The translations under genes and the position numbers were made by a program. This document shows, piece by piece, positions 40,736 to 51,267 of a stretch of DNA of 64,000 nt. The notes under the pieces are model-generated. The model saw only the letters and a program-made list of their open reading frames with translations. It was not told where the DNA came from and made no database searches. Origin of the DNA: Chelydra serpentina (taxonomy: Eukaryota > Chordata > Testudines > Chelydridae). The DNA lies in the NCBI GenBank assembly GCA_037349315.1, contig JBAIAC010000260.1:434001-498000 (forward strand), in the 5' to 3' direction. Every line of letters starts with the position of its first letter. Position 1 is the first letter of the stretch.

Positions 40736-42330
40736 AACGGGCTCACCTGGGATTGAAATGACGTTTGTTTCTGTCCTGTAGCTAGTGAGAAATGTGACAT
40801 TCATTCAGATGCGGGGTTGCGGCTCCGTTAGCTCTTTGTAGAAACGGAACTTGACTCCCAGGAAAGGCGAGAGGGAAAGTCTGGAGCTGCCTTTAGTCCC
40901 TGGCTGGGGGACTTTAGTCCCAGGGGCTGCAGCAGGGCACAGAGCTTCTCTGGTCTCAGGGCCGCAGCGGAGCGAGGAGGGGTAAAGGAGTGAGCAGGGT
41001 GGGGCAGTGGGGGAAGGGGTGGAGCAGAGGTGACGTAGTGGACGGGACCGTGGGTGGAAGGGGTGAAGTGGGTGGGGCCAGAGGCTGAAGGGGGCGGGGC
41101 CACAGTTCCAGTCCCAGGGCCCCCACACTTGTTCTCCCTTTCCCTGTGTTTTGGCATCACTAGCCCCTGCTGAGCGAGTGGGGGTCAGTTTAGGGCAGAG
41201 GTCCCCAGAATGTGGGGCATGACTCCTAGGGGGGCAACAGAGGAGCTTTCATGGGGGCACTCTACCACTGACCTCTACCCCCATAACGACAGTGGGCTGG
41301 AGTTGTGATCTCCAGGACTTTGAAGGACAGACCCTGCTTCAGCGAGCTCCTTTGCTATTCCTAGACCACAGGTGGTTTTAAAAAAGGGGTTTGATCAAAC
41401 TTCATAAATGTGGTAAACACCACAGTTTGCACCCCCACCGACATCGCTTCTCCCCCTGCCATAGCTACTGCCTGGCTGGCCCCTCACTCTGGGGACTGAC
41501 CTCCCTGCACCGTGCGCCATTGCCCCCCTGCGGGTCCACAAATATGTTTGGCGCCAGACCCACAAAAAGTTAATCCAGCCCCAGACAAAGTGGGTTGTGC
41601 CCCTGTTTTAATGGGGTCACCAGGGTGGGCGTTAGACTCAGTTTAGGGAAGTCGTCCCCAGAATGTGGGGCATGAGTCCTAGGGGGGCAACAGAGGAATG
41701 CTCATGGGGGCACCTCAGGGCCTGAGCCAGCCCCTGCACTCCACCCCAGCTCTTCCCCACCCTCAGCCTGGGCCCCTGGGTCCTGGCCCAGCCTCGTTCC
41801 CCTTACCCCGTCCTCTTCCCTCTCCCTAGGAAGCCCTGGCCCTGCTCCCAGCCCCAGTTCTCAACCGCAGATTCCGAGGGGCCGCAGACACGGACAAGAG
41901 GGCACAGTGTGAAAAGTCTGGGGATCACTGGATTAGGATGACGTCCTCAATCACTTCTATGCAGTGCAATAAAAGGTATTTCTCACCCACCTCGCCCCTC
42001 CATCAGGACGGACTCGGTATGTTCTGCCGCCCTTCACTCGGACAGGAAAGATAATAACATTTTATTCCACTCAATGCTACAGTGATTTGTAACCCAACAC
42101 CAGCCAGAACTGGTCCCTTTGGCGAAGCGGCCCCATCATGCTGCACACCTAGGCCGAGTAGGGGCGTCTGTGCAAACACGGTCTGGTCCTGAAGTCTTTC
42201 CCCAGCTCATCACTCGATGTGAGGGGGGAGCTCATCCAGACCCTGCTTACACTTAGTATTTAAAAACCCGTGATTGTCCCTATCTCTGCTGGCCTTTGAT
42301 TTCTGCTCCTGTCCTTTTCTTAAAAATGCC
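40736..42330. other. Mostly unique sequence
   Basis: Two copies of CCCCAGAATGTGGGGCATGA(C/G)TCCTAGG at about 41,204 and 41,653 show a local 450-bp duplication. 41,970-42,330 is the Ser-GCT 5' block duplicated from near 22 kb. No gene recognised. Confidence 0.5.
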
Positions 42331-42410
42331 GATGAGGTGGCCGAGTGGTTAAGGTGATGGATTAATAATCAATTGTGCTTTGCATGCATGGGTTCGAATC
42401 TCATCGGACG
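42331..42410 (+). pseudogene. tRNA-Ser pseudogene with AAT (Ile) anticodon
   Basis: Duplicate of the Ser-GCT gene at 22,305. The loop reads TTAATAA, anticodon AAT; the anticodon stem TGGA/TCAA is weakened. A deletion in the 3' acceptor (AATCTCATCGG) removes pairing. Clearly inactive. Confidence 0.85.
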
Positions 42411-42649
42411 CATTTAGTCTTCCTCCTCTCCTTTAAAAACGACGGTCTCCCCATTTGGTACAATGGCAGACAAAACCATGTTGATTCCTGCAATCAGAAA
42501 CCTACTCAGACCTCCCTTGCTTTAAATAAAATATGTCTAAATCCCAGGTTTCTAAAACAATTCAGTAGGTCTTGTTTTTTTTCTGAAAAGGTAACAGCCT
42601 GATCATCTCCCCCAAACAATCTCCCCCAAATAATTTCCCTTGTACAGAT

Positions 42650-42818
42650 CCATGAACAGTAAAAGAGATGGATGGCAGGAGAGAGATCACTTGATCATTA
42701 CCTGTGAGGTTCACTCCCTCTGGGGCACCTGGCATTGGCGAGGATCAGTAGACAGGATACTGGGCTGGATGGACCTTTGTCTGACTCAGTACGGCCATTC
42801 TTATGTTCTTAAAATATT
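42650..42818 (-). mobile_element. CR1-like 3' fragment
   Basis: Reverse complement of 21,660-21,830: GGATACTGGGCTGGATGGACC and GACTCAGTACGGCCATTC. Confidence 0.65.
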
Positions 42819-42819
42819 T

Positions 42820-43280
42820 CTGTGTCTCTTGTCTAAGCCAGGGCGTTCAATTCCATTGAAACCTTCTCTCCTGAAGTGACAATGGTCAGACAGAGGGGAT
42901 GTGGCACCTTCAGCCCTGACAGTGAGATATTCGCTCTCCTCTTTCTTCATGCTGCTGTTGTTATTCCGTGAAACATCAAGGATGGAATAAAAACCTGAGT
43001 TCACTCCAGGGTGAGGAAAGAAAGGAGCCACCAACCCCCTGGCAAAGCTCAGTGCCCCAGAGAAAACCTGCCCCTGCTACTGCAATCACTGATGTATTGG
43101 GGATGATGGGAAAGGGACTGTCTGAATTATCAAGGCAGGAAATGGACAGTAATCTACAGCAACGTCATTAACCACAAACACACTCTCATCATGCTCCAGC
43201 CAGCAGGGGAATGAGCAGGAATTCTTGCTGTTCAGCCATGGACACACTTACACAATGGCACGGCAGTGAGTGTGTTGTGG
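42820..43280 (+). repeat. tRNA-associated spacer unit (Ser type)
   Basis: Inverted copy of 21,170-21,655. Landmarks: AAACCTTCTCTCCTG, TGGGAAAGGGACTGTCTG, ATTCTTGCTGTTCAGCC. It lies 80 bp before the Ser-AGA gene at 43,362. Confidence 0.7.
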
Positions 43281-43361
43281 AAGCTGGTCTGAGGAAACAA
43301 TTGGAAACGATCACTCAGTGAGAACAGAACTAGAGCGTAGTGAGACAACTGCATAAAGCAA

Positions 43362-43443
43362 GTAGTTGTGGCCGAGTGGTGAAGGCGATGGACTAGAAAT
43401 CCATTGGGGTTTCCCTGCACAGGTTTGAATCCTGTCAACTACG
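43362..43443 (+). tRNA. tRNA-Ser (AGA)
   Basis: 82 nt. The acceptor GTAGTTG/CAACTAC and G73 are intact. The loop CTAGAAA gives AGA. The variable arm TTGGGGTTTCCCTGCA is close to canonical. One D-loop change (GGTGAAGG for GGTTAAGG) and T loop TTTGAAT. Likely functional. Confidence 0.88.
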
Positions 43444-44039
43444 GACGAAATTGTGGTTCTTCAGTTTCAGTCCCTGAGCATCCTTGGTGTCAAGGGGAGC
43501 TCGGTCTTGTCTCACTCTCAGGCTGTGTCCACACTACAGAGTTATGCTGCTTCAGTTGAAGTGTTTCAATTAAACACTCTGCCCCTTGTGTCACCAGAGC
43601 GCATCCACTCTAGCAACTCTTGTGTCGCCCCAAAGAGCAGTGCATTGTGGGTAGCTATCGCACTGTGCAACTGGCCACAGGGGGCTTTGGGAGGAGTTTG
43701 CAATGGCTCATGGGCTGGTGCAGCATCACATGATGCAGGTTTCTCTGTCCCATTGTTCCATGGGCAGCCTACTAGATTGCCAGCTGCTTCCCCACTGAAG
43801 TGTGTGTGGCGGGGCAGAGAGTGACACTATGCAAAACAGATAAGTGTGGAACAATGACACAGCACAAAACCACACAACAGAGGCGTGTAGAGAGATAGGG
43901 CAGGGAGGGACCCTGAGAGTCAGGACCAAGTATCCCTAGGTCATCCCTGACAGGAATTTGCATAACCCCTTCTTAAAATCTTCCAATGAAGGAGATTGTG
44001 CAACTTCCCATGGAGGCCACTGCCATGCAATCGACAATG

Positions 44040-44340
44040 CTTGGCTTGTGATTAAGGGCCAGGCTGTGACTGGGAAAATTTGGATTCAGTTGCAAATTTG
44101 GCCCCATTATTCTCTGTGCAAACATGGACAAATGACATCGCATCTTTGTGCCTCAGTTTCCCCAGCTGTAAAATGGGAACCACCCTCGCACACTTCATCT
44201 ATTTTGCCTGTGAGCTCTTGGCATCAAGGACTCTCTCTCTCACTATGAGTTGTACAACACCTGGCAGAATCAGGGCCCCCATCCTTGGTCGGGGTTTCCG
44301 CAGTGCCTGGCACAACTGGGGCACCCACTCTTGGATGGGG
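44040..44340 (+). mobile_element. MIR/CORE-type SINE
   Basis: GTGCCTCAGTTTCCCCAGC and TGTAAAATGGG are the MIR core; ACAACACCTGGCAGAATCAGG follows. Mirror copy at 20,140-20,420. Confidence 0.65.
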
Positions 44341-44639
44341 TATCTGCAGGGGGATTAAAGGGCAGGGCTAACCATCACGCTTCATGTCTCAAACTGCTCT
44401 GTGGCTGGGGGCTCAGGAGGGACTGTTCCCATGTAACAACGTATGGAAAGGGTCATTGTGCAGTCCGTGGGGAAGGGGTTAGAGTTTCCTTTACTATTTC
44501 CGGCATTGGCCACTCCCACAGACAGGATGTCTGCTGGGGGAGGAGAAATACAAGGCTTAATGGGACCGTGGATCTGATCAGATGAGGCCGTGGGTGGGGG
44601 AGGATTTAACCACCCCCAGCCCATAACCTCCAATATGCA

Positions 44640-45150
44640 GAATCATAGAATCATAGGACTGTAAGCGACCTTGAGAGGTCATCCAGTCCAGCTCCCTGCA
44701 CTCATAAGAATAATCTAGACCATCCCTGACAGGTGTTTGTCGAACCTGCTCTTAAAAACCTCCCCTGACAGAGATTCCACAACCTCCCTGGGGAATTCAC
44801 TCCAGTGCTTAACAGCCCTGACAGACAGGGAGTTTTTCCTGATGTCCAACCTAAACCACCCTCGCTGCAATTTAAGCCCTTGGTTCTTGTCCTATCCTCA
44901 GATGAAGAATAATGTGTCCCCTTCCTCCTTGTAACAACCTTTTCTGTACTTGAAAACTGTGATCACGTCCCCTCTCGGTCATCTCTTCTCCAGACTAAAC
45001 ACACCCAATTGTTTTCAATCTTCCCTCACAGCTCACGTTTTCTAGAGCTTTCATCATTTTTGTTGCTCTTCTCTGCACTTTCTCCTATTTGTCCCCATCT
45101 TTCCTGAAATGTGGTGCCCAGGATTGGACATAACACTCCAGCTGAGGCCT
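44640..45150 (-). mobile_element. CR1 LINE 3' end
   Basis: AATCATAGAATCATAGGACTG opens the reverse-strand 3' tail; GGAGTTTTTCCTGATGTCC and CCTCAGCTGGAGTG in reverse follow. Mirror copy of 19,310-19,830. Confidence 0.85.
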
Positions 45151-45895
45151 AATCAGTGTGGACTCCCTCCAGAAACAAAGGACGGTGCTTAAAAAACCCA
45201 GGGAACACCTCAAAACTTCAGGAAACTGCAATATCTAAAATTTGATGGCTGCGTTTAATAATTTAAAAAAAGAAAAGGATGCAAATAGGAGCAATTTGAG
45301 ATCCACTCTCACAAATGAGAGGAAATGCCGGGTAGGCAGGTGGCAAGTAGCCCCAGCACCCGGAGTGCCGGGTGGGTGCATGGTGCAGCCCCCAGTGGCT
45401 CCAGCACCCAGGGCACCGGCCCCCACACCCTGAGTGCTCAGAGCACCAGAGGCCTGGCCCCCAGAGTTCAGAGCACTCTGCGTCACGAGTACCAGCCCCT
45501 ACCAGCCCCATGGAGTCATGGGCTGCAGGCCACCCCCCTTAGCCCCTTTGGTATGACCCAGTATGGCCATTCTCCTGTTCTTACAAAGTGTGTGAGGGGC
45601 ATTGAGGATCCAGATGGGGATGGCAGGAGAGGGAGCTGGGTGCGGGGGGGAGTCTTGGAGAATTTGAGCTGCAGTAGCTGAACCAGGGACAACGGGGTGG
45701 GGCGGCAAATGGCGGCAGGTCTCTTGCTGCCGGGGTCTAGCTGCCCAAATTCCTCCCCGTGCCGCTGGGCCCCAGTCGCCTTCAGCCACCAGGTAACCCA
45801 GGAACTAAGGCAGGAATGGGGTGAGGAAGCTTCCTAATGGAAGAGGGTACTGAACAGGCAACGCCTGAAGTTCTTGGGGTAAATGATCACTCCAG

Positions 45896-45968
45896 CACCT
45901 GACCAAGAGCTTGAACCCTGGACCCTCAGATTAAAAGTCTGATGCTCGACCAACTGAGCTAGCCAGGC
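45896..45968 (-). tRNA. tRNA-Lys (TTT)
   Basis: The acceptor GCCTGGC/GTCAGGT closes with wobbles. The stem TCAGA/TCTGA encloses CTTTTAA, anticodon TTT. The T stem CAGGG/TCTTG uses two wobbles. D loop GGTCGAGC instead of GGTAGAGC. Probably functional. Confidence 0.8.
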
Positions 45969-46164
45969 TCACATGAAATAGTAGCAAGTTTGGTGCAGAA
46001 GAGAAACTAACCAAGAAAAAGCAGGCAGGAAACAGCAGCTTTCTCCGGCACGCGTTCTCAGCTCATTTCCCCACCCTCTGTCCTGCAGGGCTTGGGCTGA
46101 TCCCAGTGGCAAAAAGAGGAGCACCTTGCTGGACAGCTAAGGGACCTGAGAAAAGGAAGCTTCA

Positions 46165-46201
46165 TGTTTCTGCCTGGTTTCAAACCAGAGGCTTTTGGCG
46201 T
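46165..46201 (-). pseudogene. tRNA-Val 3' half at a duplication breakpoint
   Basis: TGTTTCTGCCTGGTTTCAAACC is the Val acceptor and T arm in reverse. At GGCG, about the anticodon stem, the sequence passes into the Ala-type spacer (GGGGGAAAAGCTGAG). The 5' half is missing. Confidence 0.85.
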
Positions 46202-46515
46202 GGGGGAAAAGCTGAGTTCACTCCTGGTGGAGGGAAAAAAGGACCCTGAAAATCTCAGGCCTCAGGGAAAACCCAACCGCTGCTACTGGGGTCGCTGAGG
46301 TGCTGGAGATCTGCACGGGACAGGGACTGTGTGAACTGTCCAGGTGGGGAATGAATAACAATCTGCAGCTAGATCCACCCCATTAAAACCGACACAGGCT
46401 AATCACGCTGCAGAGAGACGGGAAACCGGGAGCGATTCTTTGCTGTTCAGCCATAGACACAGGGACCCAATTGCACCGCAGTGAATGTGCCGGGGAAAGC
46501 CGGACTTTACAGGCA
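46202..46515 (+). repeat. tRNA-Ala-type spacer unit
   Basis: Matches 8,950-9,250 and 16,510-16,815, beginning abruptly at the broken Val gene. Confidence 0.75.
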
Positions 46516-46776
46516 GGTGGAAATAGCAGATCCTAGAAACACCTGGAGCTCCCCACCCCACTTCTGCCACCAGGGGCAGGAGTTGAGCTGTCCACAGAGC
46601 CCCTCCCCCCCCACACACACACCATGGCAGCTCCCACCCAATGCAGGCGAGAGGCTGAGTGTATCTCTGCACCAGAGTTCAGGGCACGACTCTCTCTGCC
46701 CCACACATAGAATCTGGCCCTGGTGCAAAGTGACCCCGATGAACCAGCAACCTCTACGAGAGCATGATCGGCGGGT

Positions 46777-46829
46777 GGGGCGTGTGCTTCGCATGTATGA
46801 GGTCCTGGGTTCAATCCCCAGCATCTCCA
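46777..46829 (+). pseudogene. tRNA-Ala 3' part (CGC anticodon), 5'-truncated
   Basis: The acceptor 5' strand and D arm are missing. From GGGGCGTGTGC on it is Ala: loop TTCGCAT (anticodon CGC, Ala GCG), T arm CTGGG TTCAATC CCCAG, CATCTCC and A73. The 5' side joins GATCGGCGGGT of the flank, as in the 5' flank at 9,515, so an internal deletion is likely. Confidence 0.85.
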
Positions 46830-46959
46830 GGTTTGCCTTTCACGCGGCTGCTTTGCTCACACCCAGCTGGGATGTGGCTGGCTTGTCTCCCTGCACAAGT
46901 TTCAATCTGAGCAGTGAGGGCAAAGTGCCAAGGGCAGGAGAGCTCTGGGGGGGTTTCAC

Positions 46960-47215
46960 CAAAGCTCCATCCAGCCCAGTGTCCTGTCTCCTGACAGTGG
47001 CCAATGCCAGGGGCCCCAGAAGAGGGAATCATCAAGGGATCATCCCCTGTTGCCTATTCCCAGCTCCCGGCAAACAGAGGCTAGAGATGCCCAGCCTGGC
47101 TAATAGCCATTGTTGGCCCTGTCCTCCATGAAAGTATCTAGTTCTTTTTTGAACCCTGTTCTAGTCTTGGCCTTCACAACATCCTTTGGGAGAAAGCTCC
47201 ACAAGTTGACTGTTG
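46960..47215 (+). mobile_element. CR1-like fragment
   Basis: Second copy of 9,836-10,120, again after an Ala tRNA 3' end. Confidence 0.6.
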
Positions 47216-47249
47216 TAGTGTGACTCCTTCCCGCTCCCAGGCAGCGGGT

Positions 47250-47630
47250 TTCAAACGTTTTTTCTGGTGACCCAGTAGAAGAAAATTGTTGATGCCCACG
47301 ACCCAATGGAGCTGGGCATGAGGGGTTTGGGAGGGGCTCAGGGCTGGGGCAGGGGATTTGGGTGCAGGGGTGAAGGCTGCAGGGTGGGGCAGAGAATGAG
47401 GGGTTCAGGGTGTGAGGGGGGGCTCTAGGCTGGGGCAGGGGGTTGGGGTGCAGGGGTGAAGGCTGCAGGGTGGGGCTCAGAGTTTGGGGGGGCTCCAGGC
47501 TGGGGCAGGGGTGCAAAAGGGGGTCAGGGCTCTGGGCTGGGAGTGCTGGCTCTGGTGTGGGGCCAGGTATGAGGGTTTTGGGGTGCAGGAGGGGACTCCT
47601 GCTTTTGGGGGGAGCTCAAGTCTCAGGCAT
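47250..47630 (+). repeat. G-rich minisatellite-like repeat
   Basis: Shorter version of 10,180-10,735, with the same TTTCAAACGTTTTTTCTGG start. Confidence 0.7.
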
Positions 47631-47631
47631 A

Positions 47632-47905
47632 GAAAAGAGGAGCAAATTCTCTCTGGTTACACTTCCACAGCGATGACAGGAAGGAATAAACACCCAGCAG
47701 AGCCCGGCCCCACAGGCCCCCCGGGGCTTCCCCTGCAGTGGCCAGAGTGGCAGCGGGCCCCTGGGGCTTCCCCCTCCCCAGGGGTACAATGGGCCCTTTG
47801 GGGCTTCCCACCACCCCACATAGTAGATGGTGCTGAGGGACCCCCAGGCTCCCACGCCCCCAAGATTCAATCTGGGGTATTTACAGTATAGGTCAGGGGC
47901 CATGA
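47632..47905 (+). repeat. Dispersed repeat, copy 1
   Basis: AAAGAGGAGCAAATTCTCTC to CAGGGGCCATGATTT; closely matches 63,284-63,560. Interrupts the G-rich repeat at TCTCAGGCAT. Family not identified. Confidence 0.7.
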
Positions 47906-47930
47906 TTTATGCTATGGGTCAGGAGGGAGG

Positions 47931-48090
47931 AATAGCTCAGTGGTTTGAGCATTGGCCTGCTAAACCCAGGGCTGTGAGTTCAATCCTTGAGGGGGCCATT
48001 TGGGGATCTGGGGAAACATCTCTCAGGGGACAGTACTTGGTTCTGCTAGTGAAAGCAGGGCTCAAAGTCCTTTCAGTTCTTTGAGACAGA
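47931..48090 (+). mobile_element. Turtle tRNA-derived SINE (Cry type)
   Basis: A tRNA-like head, GGAATAGCTCAGTGG (A box) and GAGTTCAATCCTTGAGG (B box), is followed by GGCCATTTGGGGATCTGG and a CR1-like tail with TTTCAGTTCTTTGAGACAG. This head and tail order is the polIII SINE known from cryptodiran turtles. It is not a tRNA gene: the anticodon region reads CTGCTAAACCC without a closed acceptor. Confidence 0.8.
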
Positions 48091-48114
48091 CATATCTCCA
48101 CGTGGGTAATGCAG

Positions 48115-49103
48115 GGTCCCTCTCAGAGACAACAGTGACACCGGGTGGCCACGTGGGGTAATGCACACAGCGTCTCTCTCAGAGAGTGACAGTGACACCG
48201 TGTGGCCACGTGGGGTAAAGCACACAGCGTCTCTCTCAGACAGCGACAGTGACACCGGGTGGCCACATGGGGTAATGCACACAGCGTCTCTCTCAGAGAG
48301 CAACAGTGACACCGGGTGGCCACGTGGGGTAATGCACACAGCGTCTCTCTCAGAGAGCAACAGTGACACCGGGTGGCCACATGGGGTAATGCACACAGCA
48401 TCTCTATCAGAGAGCAACAGTGACACCGGGTGGCCACGTGGGGTAATGCACACAGCATCTCTCTCAGAGAGTGACAGTGACACCGTGTGGCCACGTGGGG
48501 TAAAGCACACAGCGTCTCTCTCAGAGAGCAACAGTGACACCGGGTGGCCACATGGGGTAATGCACACAGCATCTCTATCAGAGAGCAACAGTGACACCGG
48601 GTGGCCACGTGGGGTAATGCACACAGCATCTCTCTCAGAGAGCAACAGTGACACCAGGTGCCCACGTGGGGTAATGCACACAGCGTCTCTCTCAGAGAGC
48701 AACAGTGACACCGGGTGGCCACGTGGGGTAACGCACACAGCGTCTCTCTCAGAGAGCAACAGCGACACCAGGTGGCCACGTGGGGTAACGCACACAGCAT
48801 CTCTCTCAGACAGCAACAGTGACACTGGGTGGCCACGTGGGGTAATGCACACAGCGTCTCTCTCAGAGAGCGACAGTGACACCAGGTGGCCACGTGGGGT
48901 AATGCACACAGCGTCTCTCTCAGAGAGCAACAGTGGCACCGGGTGGCCACGTGGGGTAATGCACACAGCGTCTCTCTCAGAGAGCAACAGTGACACCGGG
49001 TGGCCACGTGGGGTAATGCACACAGCGTCTCTCTCAGAGAGCAACAGTGACACCGGGTGGCCACGTGGGGTAACGCACACAGCGTCTCTCTCAGAGAGCA
49101 ACA
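48115..49103 (+). repeat. 57-bp minisatellite, array 4 (about 17 units)
   Basis: Longest array. Variant units recur in pairs: units with GTGTGGCCACGTGGGGTAAAGC appear twice, each next to a unit with CCACATGG and CTCTATCAG, which points to a higher-order duplication of about four units. The left edge has a degenerate unit (CCACGTGGGTAATGCAGGG). The right edge joins CR1 at AGCAACAGCATTTTGGG. Confidence 0.95.
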
Positions 49104-49486
49104 GCATTTTGGGCTGTATAAGTAGGGGCATTTCCAGCAGATCGAGGGACGTGATTATTCCCCTCTATTCGGCACTGGTGAGGCCTCATTTGGAGTACTG
49201 TGTCCAGTTTTGGGCCCCACACTACAAGAAGGATGTGGATAAATTGGAAAGAGTCCAGCAGAGGGGAACAAAAATGATTAGGGGGCTGGAGCACATGACG
49301 TATGAGGAGAGGCTGAGGGACCTGGGATTGTTTAGCCTGCAGAAGAGAAGAATGAGGGTGGATTTGATAGCTGCTTTCAACTACCTGAAAGGGGGTTCCA
49401 AAAAGGCTGGATCTAGACTGTTCTCAGTGGTAGAAGATGACAGAACAAGGAGTCATGGTCTCAAGTTGCAGTGGTGGGGGGTTTAG
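49104..49486 (+). mobile_element. CR1 reverse-transcriptase C-terminal fragment
   Basis: Encodes [31 protein letters not shown] and [15 protein letters not shown], colinear with 22,556-22,910. It lacks the CR1 3' UTR: after GTTGCAGTGGTGG it leaves the element. The frame continues from the 57-bp array without a stop, giving a 441-aa open frame (48,161-49,486). Confidence 0.9.
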
Positions 49487-49527
49487 CCTGGATAAAGTGG
49501 AACTGTTGCAAGGGTTTTCTTTAGGCA

Positions 49528-49601
49528 GGCACCATGGCTTAGCTGGCTAAAGCACCTGCTTAGTAAACAGGAGATCGTGGGTTCAACTCCCCGTGGTGCC
49601 A
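49528..49601 (+). tRNA. tRNA-Thr (AGT), partly decayed
   Basis: The acceptor GGCACCA/TGGTGCC is perfect; A73. The loop TTAGTAA gives AGT. The anticodon stem CCTGC/ACAGG has one mismatch and the T stem GTGGG/CCCCG has two. The first TTTT run starts about 10 nt after the gene. Confidence 0.7.
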
Positions 49602-50394
49602 GCCTGTGGAGTTTTCTCTTCGTCGTCAGGGCGGGGACAGTGTTTGGAGATGTTCCCCCCCCAGGATCTGCAGGGACATGCTGGCCACTTCCAGGAGCCG
49701 CATAGCATAGAGGGAGGGGGCAGGGAGCCACCTAATGCTTCTGGCGCATCTCTACGCTTTGGGTCTCTGTGGGGGCAGTGTCATAGGGGGCTCTGGCCTC
49801 TGGGCTCCCAGCTCATATTACTGGCCGACAGGGATGTCAGGGTGCAGCGGCGCAGGGAGCGGGAAGGAGGAACCTGAGCATAAGAACTGCCATAGTGGGT
49901 CAAACGAACAGTTCGTCTGGTCTTGTATCCTGTCTTCTGACAGCGGCCAGGGCCAGGTGCGTCTGAGGGAATGAACACAACAGCCAATCACTGAGTGAAC
50001 CGTCCCATCCTCCCCTCCCAGCATCTGGCAGTCGGAGTGTTAGGGACACGCAGAGCATGGGGATGCAGCATCCCTGAGTCCCTCGGCTAACAGCTGATGC
50101 CCCGACCCTGAGGAACTGATTGAATTCTTGGTTGAACCCGTTTGTAGTTTTGGCCTTCAACACATAATGAACACACACCTGTACCCCCGAATTCTAAACA
50201 CATGAGTTACACACCCTGAGGTCAAGACATTTTAATCAATACAGGATATTTGGTTCTTATGGGGCTCTTTGATCCCAAGCCTTTAGGGTGCCGTAAGGCC
50301 ACTTCCACAAAAGCTGGAGCCTAAATCCTGAATGAAACTTGGTCTCCCCTCATCCTTTTCCTGTTCCCTCTCCCAGACATGTCATAGACCTGAG
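49602..50394. other. Intergenic with a CR1-like fragment
   Basis: 49,880-50,160 has ATAAGAACTGCCATAGTGGG and CTGACAGCGGCCAGGGCCAGG, a diverged CR1-like fragment in plus orientation. The rest is unassigned. Confidence 0.5.
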
Positions 50395-50920
50395 GCCATA
50401 GCGACACCACAAGCCCATGTTAACTCAAGTTATGTCAGCATAGACTCGCTACGGTTACTATGTCACTTCTGTGACTTACTTGTGCTATTCTAATAAATAC
50501 ACTAGACCTGTAATGGTGATAAATGACACCACCATACAAGTATATTGAAGGCGAACCCTAAGGAAATTAAGAGTTTAAATTATCCTCCACAAGGCCCGTG
50601 TCCCACTAAAATAAATCCAACCCACAGGTCACAAGTATCAATGTCAGGATGCTGGATGGTGCTGAGAGTTTGCCTGACACCTCAGGGACACAGTGTGAGG
50701 TAGTGTCCCAGGTATCTCTAGGAAAGGAGCAGAACCGGATTGGCTTGGTCTGGGGAGAGTGTCTCAGGGGTCTGTGTAGACGTATTGCCCTGGTTAGAAA
50801 CTGTGGCTAAAACACAGACCTCGCTGTGAGCAGGATTTGAACCTGCGCAGGGGAACCCTATTGGATTTCAACTCCAACACCTTAACCACTCGGCCATCAC
50901 AGCTGTGAGCACAGGATTGC
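50395..50920. repeat. Direct duplicate of 31,210-31,760 (Ser-TGA block)
   Basis: CACAAGCCCATGTTAACTCAAG onward is nearly identical to the earlier copy up to and beyond the Ser gene. Confidence 0.85.
50822..50903 (-). tRNA. tRNA-Ser (TGA)
   Basis: 82 nt. The acceptor GCTGTGA pairs with TCACAGC and ends in G73. The stem TTGGA/TCCAA encloses GTTGAAA, anticodon TGA, with G32 shared with the copy at 31,664. The T arm GCAGG TTCAAAT CCTGC is perfect. A TTTT terminator follows. Intact. Confidence 0.9.
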
Positions 50921-51267
50921 TCCAATGCCAGAGACACTGGTAAATAATCCCAACGCCTGGGTTGAAGTCACCTGAAATCCAGAAATCAAACAGCAAACCT
51001 GGCTCCCAAAGCACAGGAGGGATTTGTGGTTTGTTCTCTTTGCTTAGCCACGTGCAGTAGCACAGAGAGGGCTTTGCAAAGTCTCCCCTCCCACAGAGTG
51101 GGAAAGAATTGTGCACTTGAAGCTTGATTTGAATGATGATGTCTGGACCCCTCTGGCGCTCAAGTCACAACAGTGAGCGGGCAAAAGACAGGCTCCCACG
51201 TCATTGGAGAGAGCAAGACGAAGCCTTGGAACACCCAGTAGTGTTAGGTGGCAAAAGAGCTTCCCCA
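50921..51267. other. Ser-Gln spacer
   Basis: From about 51,150 it matches 38,155-38,272 (GGCAAAAGACAGGCTCCCACG). No gene. Confidence 0.5.

Larger units (their letters stand above)
43450..45840. repeat. Inverted duplication with 18,570-20,960
   Basis: Holds the GCTGTGTCCACACTACAGAG transposon end (43,523), a MIR-like SINE (44,040-44,340, plus) and a CR1 3' end (44,640-45,150, minus), all mirrored in the partner. No tRNA inside. Confidence 0.8.

Noticed and set aside
47935..48000. Possible tRNA (AGCTCAGTGG ... GTTCAATCC)
   Set aside because: The acceptor does not close and the turtle SINE body follows.
48073..49131. 352-aa and 313-aa minus-strand frames in array 4
   Set aside because: Same artefact of the 19-codon period.
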